DNA of 64,000 bases from CAWCQC01 sp963819905 (GTDB taxonomy: Bacteria; Actinomycetota; Thermoleophilia; Gaiellales; Gaiellaceae). Of this stretch, positions 45,181 to 54,713 are shown one piece after another. The translations under genes were made by a program, and so were the position numbers. A model generated the notes under the pieces. The model saw only the letters and a list, made by a program, of their open reading frames with translations, was not told the DNA's origin and ran no database searches. The stretch covers positions 124,001 through 188,000 of the forward strand of contig CAWFXP010000007.1 of the NCBI GenBank assembly GCA_963819905.1. Reading direction: 5' to 3'. The first letter of the stretch is position 1. Each line of letters starts with the position of its first letter.

Positions 45181-46648
45181 CGATCCTCTCCGCGCTCTGC
45201 GAGCAGCTGAACGCCCGCGAGGTTCGGTACTGCCACTGGAAGAGCAACTGGGATCTCGCGACGACCGTCGCCGGCCGCACGGACTTCGACCTGCTCGTGC
45301 GCCGAAGGGACGCCCGTGCGCTGCGCGAGATTCTGGAAGGGCTCGGCTTCCGCCCCGCGATCGAACCGGGTACCGATCCGTTTCCGTCGCTCGAGCACTA
45401 TCACGCTCTCGACGAGGAGAGCGGCTCGCTCGTACACGTCCATGCGTACTACCGCGTCATCTCGGGCGGCAGCCTGACCAAGAACTACCACCTGCCCATC
45501 GAGGAGATGCTGCTCGAGAACGTCAGGCAAGAGGGCGTCGTTGACGTCGCCTACGAAAGGTGCCGAGCTGATCGTCTTCGTTCTGCGGATGTCGTTGAAG
45601 CATGCGACGCTGCCCGAGCTCGCGCTCGTGCGCAGAGGGCGCCGCGAAGCGTGCAGCTCGAGGCCGACTGGCTGGCGACGGCGGACGCCCGGGCCGAAGC
45701 CGCAGGGCTGCTCAGGACGTGGCTTCCATCCTTCGATCCGAACCTCTTTGCGGCAGCGCTCACCGCGCTCTGTCGGCCGTCTCCCACGTGGCGGCGGGTG
45801 ATTCTCGGGCGGCGTGTGCAGGCGCAGCTACGGCCCTTCGCCCGCCACGGCCGGGTCACGGCCTCGGTTGCCGGCGCGACAAGTTCGCCGGCAAGGCGAC
45901 CCACCGCCTGACGGGGTCGCCGAAGAAACTGGCGCCTGCCACGGGGGGAGCGGTCATCGCGTTCGTCGGCACCGAGGCGACGGGCAAGTCGACCATGCTC
46001 GAGGACACCGCTCGCTGGCTCGGCGCGCACTACACGGTGCGGCGCGTTCACACCGGCAAGCCGCCGGGGACGCCCTTGACCTTCCTTCCCAACCTGCTCC
46101 TGCCGGCGCTGCGACGGGTCGCACCCGGCCAGCGGTCGACGGTCGTCGTTGCCAGGGAGACGTCGGAAGGAGGCGGCAACGATCCCACCCGCCCGTTCCC
46201 GTTGCTGTTCGGGATCCGTTCGGTCCTCCTCGCCCACGACCGGCGAGCGCTGCTCACGCGGGCTTTCGCCGAGGCCGCGAACGGCACGATCGTCCTCTCG
46301 GACCGCTACCCGTCATGGGAGCGCGGAGCGACGGACGGCGCCCAGCTTCGCCACTCCCGCACGGGAGCAACCGACGGGCTACGGCGCTGGCTGGTCGATC
46401 GCGAGACTCGCCTCTACCGGGAGATACCCGACCCCGATCTCGTCATCCATCTGACGGCGCCCGTCGAGGTCACGCTCGAGCGGAACCGGGCCCGGGCGAA
46501 GAACGAGCCCGAGGACTACGTGCGGGCGCGACATGCCCGAAGCTCGAATCCTCAGTACGAACGAGCCCCCGTCAGGCGGGTCGATACCCACCGGCCGCTC
46601 CCCGAATCGGTGCGGGAGATCAGGAAGATCATCTGGGAAGCGCTGTGA
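45174..46648 (+). CDS. Bimodular protein: YCHWKSN nucleotidyltransferase-like domain plus P-loop kinase (paralogue), frameshifted
   Basis: About 491 residues from GTG 45174. N-module: EVRYCHWKSNWDLATTVAG, RTDFDLLVRRRDARALREIL, LVHVHAYYRVISGGSLTKNY, IVFVLRMSLKHATLPELAL. C-module: AFVGTEATGKSTMLEDTARW (Walker A), VRRVHTGKPPGTPLTFLPNL, IVLSDRYPSWERGATDG, and DLVIHLTAPVEVTLERNRAR with a lid-like KNEPEDYVRARHARSS. Corrections are needed near 45550, 45650 and 45880. Both modules parallel the 40962-42498 protein, including the YCHWKSN and xGKP motifs, so the pair is a duplicated family. Ends at 46648. Confidence 0.75.
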
Positions 46649-46954
46649 CGGGACGCACGCCGGTGTGTCGTCGCGACCCTCGAAAACGTGGCTCGAAATG
46701 CGGGATCGGAGTCCCGGCGCAATCTTGATGAGACTCCCGGAGGCTGCTATGTTCAGACAAAGGGCGACTTCCCGCGCGGGTCTGCGTTGAAGTCGCCGTG
46801 TGCCATCGAGGGGTAGTGAGGCACGAACGATTTTGCGGCATCGTTTTCCCCAACCGACCTTGACGTCGTTGCGTCGCCTGCCTGAGCGGGCGCGGCGCGC
46901 AAGGTGTTTGGCGGCCACCGTCGCGGGGACATGCCGTACGGCCGGGAGCAGGAC
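46649..46954 (+). promoter_or_regulatory. Promoter and structured leader upstream of the Wzz/kinase gene
   Basis: 306 nt without a gene. TTGATG (46725-46730), 17 nt, TATGTT (46748-46753) forms a good promoter. The leader of about 195 nt that follows contains inverted repeats GGCGACTTC/GAAGTCGCC (46763-46771 with 46789-46797), GTGCC/GGCAC (46800-46804 with 46820-46824) and AACGAT/ATCGTT (46826-46831 with 46840-46845). No known riboswitch class is recognised. Confidence 0.5.
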
Positions 46955-49030
46955 GTGACGAGCGAACGCCGCGGCAGTGTGACCGAGCCCAACGTGCTCA
47001 CCTCGGTCTGGAATCACCGGCTGCTCGTCGTCCTGTTCGCGGCCGTGTTCGGCGCGCTCGGCCTGCTCGTTACGTCGATGCGGTCTCCGAGCTACGTGGC
47101 GGACGCCGGCGTGCTGCTCGAGGACCCGAATCCCGCCGTCCTCGCCGATCCCCGCTCGAGCAGCGACGAGAGCCGCTACGTCGCGAATCAGGTCGCGATC
47201 CTGACCTCAGCGGCCGTTGCGGACCGGGCGAGCGCGCTCGCGCGAACCGGCGACCCGCCGGCGGACATCGGCGTCGAGCGCTCTCGAGCGCAACGTGTCG
47301 GTCGAATCGAACGCGGAGTCGAACTACGTCGTCGTCAGCTTCCGCGCGAAAAATCGAGAGGACGCGATAGCGGGCGCGAACGCCGTCGTGGGCGCGTATC
47401 GGGAGATCGTCAGCGGCGCGCTCGACGTCGACTCCCAGGCGGCGCTGGAGCGGCTCAACGTCGCGATCGAGGAGGCAACGACCACACTCGCAGGTACCGC
47501 CGGAGTCAGTGCGGCCGCCTCGGAGGCGCAGATCTCGGCGATCGTCTCCGAGCTCGCCCAGATACGTGACGGAACGCTCCTGCCGAGCGACGTGACGGCT
47601 CGCGTGCGCGAGCTCGAGGCCGAGCTGAAGGCGTGGCTCCTGGTCGCGCAGGCCGAGGCGAGCTTGCCAGCGGGACTCGCAGCCCAGCGCGAGCGCGACG
47701 ACGCGCTGGCTCTCCTCAGCGAGCTCAGGTCGCGACAGAGCCGCCTCGAGGTCGACTCCCGGCTGAGCGGGGACGGGGTCGCGTTGTTCTCGCCTGCCGA
47801 GCGGGCGAAGTCCGACGGCGTTCCCACGATCGCCGCGCTCGCGATCGGGATCGTTCTCGGCGCCCTGGTCGGCGCGGGGCTCGCCTACTGGCGGGATGCT
47901 CGCACGCAGGCCTTCTCGAGCCGGTACGGCCCCAGGTTCTCCTCGACGCTCCTGCGCTCGCCGAGATACCCGACTTCAGGCGTGAGGGGCTCGACTCGAG
48001 GCTGCCCGTTCTCGAGGTGCCGGGAACGGAGTCGGCCGAGGCCTTCAGACTTCCTCGCGTCCGCGCATCGGCATCTCGGCCGCCCCGAGGTCGAACGGGC
48101 ATCCGGTCGCACACGGACAGGACTGGCAGCGGCTCTTCCCGGAGCTGAACGACCGCGAGCTCGCGGTACTGAGCCTCGCCGCGAGCGGCGCCCCGATCTC
48201 CGATCCAGGTCTCAAGGGCTCCGGCCTCAGCCGCGCGACGGTCGATCGCACGCTCCTCGAGATCCTCGACAAGCTGGAAGAGATCGAGCCCGGTCGCGAC
48301 AAGCGCAAGATCGACGGGGACGAGCTCGTGTTGAGAGCGCAGAGCGTGGTCAGGAGTCGGGAGCGCGCAAGCGACGACGCCGTCCATCGCTCCGTCGCCT
48401 TCGTCGCCGCGTCGTTCCACGACGGTACGACGACGCTCCTCGCCAATACGGCGCTGGCAGCCGCACAGGAGGGCAGTCGGGTGCTCGCGATCGACGGAGA
48501 CGCGGTCAGGCGGGATCTCTCGCAGCCTTCTGCTCGGCGCCGACGATGCGGAGACCACGGCAGAACGAGGACCCCACCAAGGGGCTCGCCGACCTGCTGC
48601 TCCACGGCGCTTCGGCGGAGAGCATCGTGCAGGTAATGGAGACGAGCGCCGGCGGGACGCTGAGCCTGCTCGCCCCCGGGACGGCCGCGATGGATGCGGC
48701 CGGCGGATTCCGTACCGACCAGATCGTTGCGGCGTTCGAGTCGGTTCGCGACCAGTTCGACCGCGTGGTCATCGACCTGCCGCCGATCCGCGAAGCCGCC
48801 TACGCGGATGCCCTGCTGCGGAGCGCCGCGGCAGTCGTGCTGGTCGTCCCCCATCGGAGTGGGGCGGCGAGCCTCAGGCACGCCCTCGACCGGCTCGACC
48901 TCCTCGGGATCCACCGATCGGGTACGTGTACAACTTCGCGCCGCTTGCGCCGGCGCGTCTCCTCGCGAAGGCCCTTGCCCGGCTGGCCAGCAAGAATAGC
49001 GGGGAGAGATCGGGGAACGGGGACGACTGA
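46955..49030 (+). CDS. Wzz-type polysaccharide co-polymerase fused to BY-kinase-like ATPase, frameshifted
   Basis: About 690 residues from GTG 46955 (GGGAG 6 nt upstream). N-terminal Wzz region with TM1 (NHRLLVVLFAAVFGALGLLV), long coiled segments (VGAYREIVSGALDVDSQAAL) and TM2 (TIAALAIGIVLGALVGAGLA). A segment resembling a LuxR/GerE helix-turn-helix lies at 48145-48276. The ATPase part has HDGTTTLLANTALAAA where the Walker A Lys is replaced by Thr, RVLAIDGD (A') and FDRVVIDLPPIREAAYA (B). No C-terminal Tyr cluster is seen. It would control chain length or export. Corrections are needed near 47280, 47935, 48060, 48530 and 48920. Ends at TGA 49028-49030. Confidence 0.75.
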
Positions 49031-49101
49031 GATCGCTCATCTCTCCGGGCCGGTCTCGCCGGGGTCGGAGGCGATTCCGCTGCGCTCGGGGGCGGCTCGC
49101 G

Positions 49102-50192
49102 GTGTTCGCGCCGTCGATGGCAGGCGGCGGGGCCGAGCGGGGTGCGCTGAAGCTCGCCGAGGGCCTCGCTCGGCGGGGCTTCGAGGTCGACCTCGTCCTC
49201 GCGGCCGCCGAAGGGCCCCGCCTGGCGGAGATTCCAGCCGGAGGTACGGGTCGTCGACCTGCGCTCCGGCGCGTCCTGACGTCCCTCCCGCGGCTGGTTC
49301 GCTACCTGCGACGTGAGAAGCCTCACGCTCTCGCCTCGGTGCTGGATCACGCGAACATCGTCGCGCTCTGGGCGCGGAGGCTCGCCGGGTATCCGGGACG
49401 GGTCGTGGTCATCGAGCAGAACACGCTCTCCGAGGCGGCGAGGAACGGGAAGAGCCGGCGGGACCGGATGATGCCTCGGCTCGTGGCCCGCTTCTATCCC
49501 TGGGCCGATCACGTCGTCTGCGTTTCTGCGGGCGTGAGCGCCGATCTCGTCCGACTCACGGGTCTGCCCGAGGACAAGGTGGGCGTGATCTTCAACCCGA
49601 TAGTGAGCGACGACATCATCGAGAAGGCGCGCGCGCCGGTCGATCACCCGTGGTTTCGCGACGGCAGCCCGGTGATTCGTCGCTGCGGGCCGGCTTCGCC
49701 CACAGAAGGACTTCCCGATGCTCCTGCAGGCGTTTGCCCGTGTCCGTGCACGGCGGCGCGGCGCGTGCTCGTCATCCTTGGCGAGGGGCCTGAGCGGCCG
49801 AAGCTCGAGGCGCTCGTCCGCCGGCTCGGGATCGCGGACGATGTCGACCTCCCCGGAGCCACGAGCAATCCGTACGCGTACATGGCCCGGTCGACTGCGT
49901 TCGTGCTCTCCTCGAGATGGGAAGGGGTTGCCGACCGTGCTGATCGAGGCGCTCAGCTGCGGTGCGCCCGTCATCGCGACGGACTGCCCGAGCGGGCCAC
50001 GTGACATCCTGGCAGGGGGCCGCTACGGCTCGCTCGTCCCGGTCGGCGACGTGGGCGCCCTGGCGAATGCGATCGACGCGGCTCTCGACGGCAGGCTGTC
50101 TCCCGCTCCCGAGGAGAGCTGGCGCCCCTACGAGCTGGAGACCGTCGTCGACGGGTATCTGAGCCTGCTCGTCCCGGACGACTCGCCGCTGA
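49102..50192 (+). CDS. GT4-family glycosyltransferase, frameshifted
   Basis: About 360 residues: VFAPSMAGGGAERGALKLAE at the N-terminus, RYLRREKPHALASVLDHAN, VGVIFNPIVSDDIIEKA, VLVILGEGPERPKLEALVRR, STAFVLSSRWEGLPTVLIEA (across a frame change near 49925) and PVIATDCPSGPRDIL, the donor-binding E-x7-E region. Changes also occur near 49250, 49690 and 49760. GTG 49102 is the first start in frame, but a residue or two may precede it. The 3' end reads in frame into the next gene; TGA 50190-50192 overlapping its ATG is the likely true stop. Confidence 0.75.
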
Positions 50193-51031
50193 TGCTCGTC
50201 TTCGTCCACATCAACAAGACCGCGGGTAGCACCGTGCGCTACATCCTCCGCAGCTCGTACGGGCCGCGCCATTGCGACGTGGAGCCGTGGCGGGCCCGGT
50301 GGGACGAGCAGCCGTTCTCGGCCGCCGACCTCCGGCGCGTGCGGCGCTTCTATCCCCAGCTGGCCAGCATCGCGGGCCATCGCATCACGGGCCACGTCGA
50401 TCTCGACGACGACGGGTACGGAGCTCGCGTACTTCACGTTCCTTCGCGAGCCGATCGCGCTCTGCGCCTCACGCTTCCAGTACCACGTCGACCACCGCGG
50501 GAAGCGCGATCTCGTCTTCGACGACTGGATCCAGAGGGACTGGCTTCGCAACGCCCAGACGACTCGCATTGCCGGTACGCCGAGCGCCTCCGAAGCGATC
50601 CGGGTCATCGAGAGACGGGGGATGTTCGTCGGCCTGACCGAGTGCTTCGACGAGTCGCTCGTACTGCTGAGAGCCCTGCGGGCGGCCGACCTGCGGCATC
50701 GACTACGAAGCGGTCAACGTCGCTCGGCGAAACTCGATCGCTTCCGACCTGCTCTCGAATCCCCGCACGCGGCAGGCCATCGTGGAGGCAAACCGCGAGG
50801 ATCTCGAGCTGTACGCATACGTCAAGGACGAGCTTGTATCCGGCGTTCCAGCGCGAGTTCGGGCCCTCGCTTCCGGACGCGCTTGCAGGCTACCGGGGTG
50901 GCTCCGAGCGGGCGTTCGACAGAAGGAACCTCGCCATGTGCCGCCTGAAGCAGAAGACGATCTACGGACCGCTGCTGCGCCTCTACCGAAGCGGCGCGAC
51001 GAGACCGATGGTCGAGAGGCTCCTGGGCTAG
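50192..51031 (+). CDS. Sulfotransferase family protein (1 of 4), frameshifted
   Basis: About 279 residues. The start ATG 50192 leads directly into the PAPS 5'-phosphosulfate loop FVHINKTAGSTVRYILRSSY. Later parts in other frames are FTFLREPIALCASRFQYHVD (3'-phosphate-binding region), RIAGTPSASEAIRVIERRGM, FVGLTECFDESLVLLRAL and FGPSLPDALAGYRGGSERA. The C-terminus MCRLKQKTIYGPLLRLYRSG ends at TAG 51029-51031. It would move sulfate from PAPS to the polysaccharide or its lipid-linked precursor. Corrections are needed near 50425, 50690, 50745 and 50830. Confidence 0.75.
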   Translation: MLVFVHINKTAGSTVRYILRSSYGPRHCDVEPWRARWDEQPFSAADLRRVRRFYPQLASIAGHRITGHVDLDDDGYGARVLHVPSRADRALRLTLPVPRRPPREARSRLRRLDPEGLASQRPDDSHCRYAERLRSDPGHRETGDVRRPDRVLRRVARTAESPAGGRPAASTTKRSTSLGETRSLPTCSRIPARGRPSWRQTARISSCTHTSRTSLYPAFQREFGPSLPDALAGYRGGSERAFDRRNLAMCRLKQKTIYGPLLRLYRSGATRPMVERLLG

Positions 51032-51036
51032 AAGCG

Positions 51037-52347
51037 GTGGGAACCGTGGCTTCGACCGGACAGGCGTGGCGCCCGCAGGCCGCCGTGGGCCCGGTGCCCG
51101 GCGTTGCCGGAAAGAGCGGCTTGCGCGCGGTCGCCTGGTGGCTCGTCGTCGCGTTCGTGTTCGCGGTTCCCTGGGAGAACGCGATCCATGTCGACAACAT
51201 CGGGCGGATCAGCAAGGTTCTGGGCCTTGCCACGGTCTGCCTCTGGGCGATCTCGGTCGCGGTCCGGGGCCGGCTGCGACAGCCGGGGGCGTTCCAGAAG
51301 GCGTACTTCCTCTTCCTGATCTGGAGCGGCCTGACCGTCTTCTGGAGCCTCGACCCGAGCACGTCGGCACGCGGGTTCGTGACCTACACGGAGATCTTCG
51401 GCCTGCTGCTGATTCTGTGGGATCTGTGCGAGACCGAGACGGACGTCAAGACGTGCCTCCAGGCGTACGTGCTCGGCGCGTACATCACCTGCTTCAGCCT
51501 CCTCGTGACGTTTTTCACGGCGCCCCCGCAGAGGTTCCCCGGACACCACCGCTTCCAGGCTCTCGGGTTCGAGACGGACGGCATCGCGCTCATCCTCGCG
51601 ATCGCAGCACCGGCGGCCTGGTACCTGGCGGCGAGCCCCGGGTCTCGCCGCCCTCCGGCCGTGCGCATGCTGAACTACGCCTACGTTCCGATCGCGCTGT
51701 TCGCGCTCATCCTGACCGGGACGCGCGGCGCCACGATCGCGAGCATCCCGACCGCCATATTCGTGCTCTGGTCGCTCCGGCGAGCGCGCACCGGAACACG
51801 TGTGATCGCCTGGGCTGCGCTGCTCGCAGCCATCGCGGTCGTCGTCTGGGTCGCGCCCCGCGAGCAGCTCTCTCGCATCGGAACCGCGACGACGATCACC
51901 GAGTCGGGCGGAGGCGCCCTCAGCGGCAGGCTGGGTATCTGGAACGAGTCGATCGACGCATTCCTCGAGCGACCCCTCACGGGGGCGGGTCTCGACGGAC
52001 ATCGCGCTGCGATTCCCACAGGGAAGGAGGCGCACAACACATACGTCTCCGTGCTGGCAGAGACCGGAATCGTCGGCTTCGTGCTGCTTGCGAACCTGAT
52101 CGTTGCGGTCGTCCTCCAGGTGCGGTATCGGCGTGGATGGAACGCCTGGTACTGGTTCGCGCAGATCTCGGTCGTCGCGATCGGGGCGATGTCGCTGTCC
52201 CTCGAGGACTCGAAATCCGTGTGGATCTTCCTCTCGCTCGCCGTCGCGAGCGCCGCTGCGGCAGCCTCCAAGTCGCGCGCTGCCGCCGAGGCCGAGGCCC
52301 ACCCGAGCGGGCCCCGCCGGGACCGGATCGCTGGGGAGGCGCGATGA
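51037..52347 (+). CDS. O-antigen ligase/Wzy-type polymerase
   Basis: About 436-residue polytopic membrane protein with 10-12 hydrophobic segments, starting WWLVVAFVFAVPWENAI. The Wzy_C/WaaL region has LTGTRGATIASIPTAIFVLW (TM with conserved Gly-Thr-Arg-Gly) and a periplasmic loop GRLGIWNESIDAFLERPLTG followed by HNTYVSVLAETGIVGFVLL (the HNxYL-like motif). It would polymerise or ligate lipid-linked repeats. One of the few intact genes in this locus. The start is GTG 51037 or 51046; the stop overlaps the next ATG (ATGA). Confidence 0.88.
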   Translation: MGTVASTGQAWRPQAAVGPVPGVAGKSGLRAVAWWLVVAFVFAVPWENAIHVDNIGRISKVLGLATVCLWAISVAVRGRLRQPGAFQKAYFLFLIWSGLTVFWSLDPSTSARGFVTYTEIFGLLLILWDLCETETDVKTCLQAYVLGAYITCFSLLVTFFTAPPQRFPGHHRFQALGFETDGIALILAIAAPAAWYLAASPGSRRPPAVRMLNYAYVPIALFALILTGTRGATIASIPTAIFVLWSLRRARTGTRVIAWAALLAAIAVVVWVAPREQLSRIGTATTITESGGGALSGRLGIWNESIDAFLERPLTGAGLDGHRAAIPTGKEAHNTYVSVLAETGIVGFVLLANLIVAVVLQVRYRRGWNAWYWFAQISVVAIGAMSLSLEDSKSVWIFLSLAVASAAAAASKSRAAAEAEAHPSGPRRDRIAGEAR

Positions 52348-53178
52348 CGCTCCCCACGTTCCTGGGCATCGGGGTGCCGCGAGGCGGCACGACGTGGCTC
52401 CACACCTGGCTCGACAGCCACCCGCAGGTCTGCATGCCCACTCGTCGCAAGGAGATCCGGTTCTTCGACCGCCACTTCGAGCGGGACCTGGACTGGTACG
52501 CGTCGTTCTTCTGTCCGCCGGAGGATCGCGACCGGTACTCCGCGGTCGGCGAGATCTCGCCTCAGTACTACCTCGGCGCGGACTGTGCAGAGCGGATCTC
52601 GGCGGCCCTGCCCGACGTGAAGCTGGTGATCATGCTGCGCCATCCGGTCGCGCGCGCGTACTCGAACTACGGCTTCTGCGTCCAGAGGGCGAACTATCGC
52701 GGCTCGTTCGAGCGACTTCCTCGTAGACCAGCCGAAGGCGATCGACAAGGGGTTCTACGGCAGGTACCTGAACCGATACCTGGGACACTTCGAGCGAGAC
52801 CAGATCCTCGCCCTGGTGCTCGAGCAGTCCCTGGCGGATATCGGCGCGACACACGCGCGGGTCGGCGCGTTCCTCGGCGTCGACGCGGGTGGCTTCGCGC
52901 AGGATCGTTTCCGGAACCGGGTGAACGCAAGCACCGTTCCGGCCCACGGATCGGTCTCCCGGCTCACCGTGAAGACGGGACGGCGGCTGCGCAGGTGGGG
53001 CCTCGAGCCCGTCGTCGACGCCGGCAGGCGACTCGGCGTCCAGAGGATCCTCGCGCGCGGCACCCCGCTCCCGCCGCTCGCGGACGAGACGAAGCGACGG
53101 CTGACGTCGCTGTACGACGACGACTTCGCCGAGCTCGAAAGCTCCCTTGGGCTCGAACTGAGCTGCTGGCGGACGTGA
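52344..53178 (+). CDS. Sulfotransferase (2 of 4), one frameshift
   Basis: About 278 residues. PAPS loop GIGVPRGGTTWLHTWLDSHP at the N-terminus, YSAVGEISPQYYLGADCAER, and KLVIMLRHPVARAYSNYGF (3'-PB region with Arg and Ser). A frame change near 52715 (span 3n+1) leads to DQPKAIDKGFYGRYLNRYLG, and the C-terminus ADETKRRLTSLYDDDFAELE is typical of heparan-sulfate-type sulfotransferases. Start ATG 52344, coupled to the polymerase gene. Confidence 0.85.
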
Positions 53179-53189
53179 GCACGTAGGCG

Positions 53190-54713
53190 TTGAGCACTCC
53201 GAGTGAACCCCCGATCGAGCCGTCCGGCGGAAGCGGCGCCGGGAATCTGCGCCGTCGCGCCGCGAAGGGTGTCTTCTGGACCGCGACCAGCAACTGGGCG
53301 GACCAGATCGCGCGCCTTGTCGTCTTCGCGATCCTGTCGAGGCTGCTCGAGCCCGAGGCCTTCGGGCTGGTCGCCCTCGCCTGGGTGTTCATCGGCCTCA
53401 CCGAGATCATCGCCGACCAGGGTCTCGCCGACGCGATCGTGCAGCGAAAGGAGCTCGGTCCGCGCCACCTCGACACCGCGTTCTGGATGAGCATGGCCCT
53501 CGGCGTGGTGCTCGCGGTCGTCCTCGCGGCGCTGGCCGTCCCGATCGCGGCCGGGCTCGACCAGGACTCGCTGGCGGCCGTCCTCGGGGCGCTCTGCCTC
53601 GCCATCCCGATCGGCAGCTCCAATCTCGTGCAACGCGCCGTCCTGACGCGGGAGATGGCGTTCCGGTCACTGGCGATGCGGACCATGATCGCGACCGCCG
53701 TCGGAAGCGTTGCCGGGGTTGCTGCGGCCCTGCTCGGCTTCGGCGTCTGGAGCCTGGTCGCGCAGAGGCTGATCACGCAGAGCACCGGGACGATCGTCCT
53801 CTGGCGCGTCTCGGGCTGGCGCCCGCGCTTTCGCTTCGACTACGGCGATGCGCGTAGCCTCTTCGCGTTTGGCAAGCACGTCGTCGGCTTTCGCCTCCTC
53901 AACTACTTCAACGCGAACGCGGACAACCTCCTGATCGGCGCCGTTCTCGGTCCGGTCGCGCTCGGGTTCTACACGGTGGGCTATCGGATCCTTCGACTGG
54001 TGATCCAGCTGACGAGCAACCTGATCGACCGTGTTGCCTTTCCGCTCTATTCAAGGCTGCAAGACGATCACGACCGCTTCCGTCGCGCGTACTACAAGAG
54101 CAGCGCGTTCGCAGCGCTCATCGCATTCCCCGTCTTTACGTGGATGATCGTCATGGCGCCGGAGATCGTCTCGGTGCTCTTCGGGCCGAAGTGGGAGGAG
54201 AGCGTGCCGGTGATGCAGGTCCTCTCCCTGCTCGGCCTGATCCGAGCGGTCAGCTACCTGAACTCGTCGACGCTGACCGCGCTGGGAAAGCCTTCGTGGC
54301 GGGTGGTCATCGTCGGGATCACGGCGCTCCTGAACCTCGCGGCGTTCGCCGTCGCGGTGAGCTACGGCATCGTCGCCGTAGCCGTCGCAGCCGTGTGCGT
54401 CGGCTATCTCGTGGCCCCGTTGTCGTACTGGGCGGTGAATCGACTCGTACCGATCAGCGCGTGGACGTACGCCAAGGGCGTCAGAGGGCCCCTCGCCGCC
54501 TCGATCCTCTTCGCCGGAGTGGCGCTCGGGTTGCAGCAGCTCCTCGGAGGCGTAGGCGCGCTCGTCACGCTCTCCTCGCGTCCAGCGCGGGCGCGGTCGT
54601 CTACCTCGCCGCAATTCAGATTCTCGCGCGGCCGGTCGCTGCCGAGGCGCGCAGCCTCGCTCGGCACGCCCTGCCGCAACAACCCCTTCGCATCCGGAGG
54701 ACGATCCTCATGA
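53190..54713 (+). CDS. Polysaccharide flippase (Wzx/MOP family)
   Basis: About 507 residues with 12-14 predicted helices. N-terminus AAKGVFWTATSNWADQIARL, FGLVALAWVFIGLTEIIADQ, ADAIVQRKELGPRHLDTAFW, and NADNLLIGAVLGPVALGFYT are typical of lipid-linked oligosaccharide flippases of the lipopolysaccharide/teichuronic type. Start TTG 53190, with no strong ribosome site. Near 54570 a C missing from a CTCCTC repeat shifts the frame: the better C-terminus is AGAVVYLAAIQILARPVAAE. The uncorrected frame ends at 54713, overlapping the next ATG. Confidence 0.88.
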   Translation: MSTPSEPPIEPSGGSGAGNLRRRAAKGVFWTATSNWADQIARLVVFAILSRLLEPEAFGLVALAWVFIGLTEIIADQGLADAIVQRKELGPRHLDTAFWMSMALGVVLAVVLAALAVPIAAGLDQDSLAAVLGALCLAIPIGSSNLVQRAVLTREMAFRSLAMRTMIATAVGSVAGVAAALLGFGVWSLVAQRLITQSTGTIVLWRVSGWRPRFRFDYGDARSLFAFGKHVVGFRLLNYFNANADNLLIGAVLGPVALGFYTVGYRILRLVIQLTSNLIDRVAFPLYSRLQDDHDRFRRAYYKSSAFAALIAFPVFTWMIVMAPEIVSVLFGPKWEESVPVMQVLSLLGLIRAVSYLNSSTLTALGKPSWRVVIVGITALLNLAAFAVAVSYGIVAVAVAAVCVGYLVAPLSYWAVNRLVPISAWTYAKGVRGPLAASILFAGVALGLQQLLGGVGALVTLSSRPARARSSTSPQFRFSRGRSLPRRAASLGTPCRNNPFASGGRSS

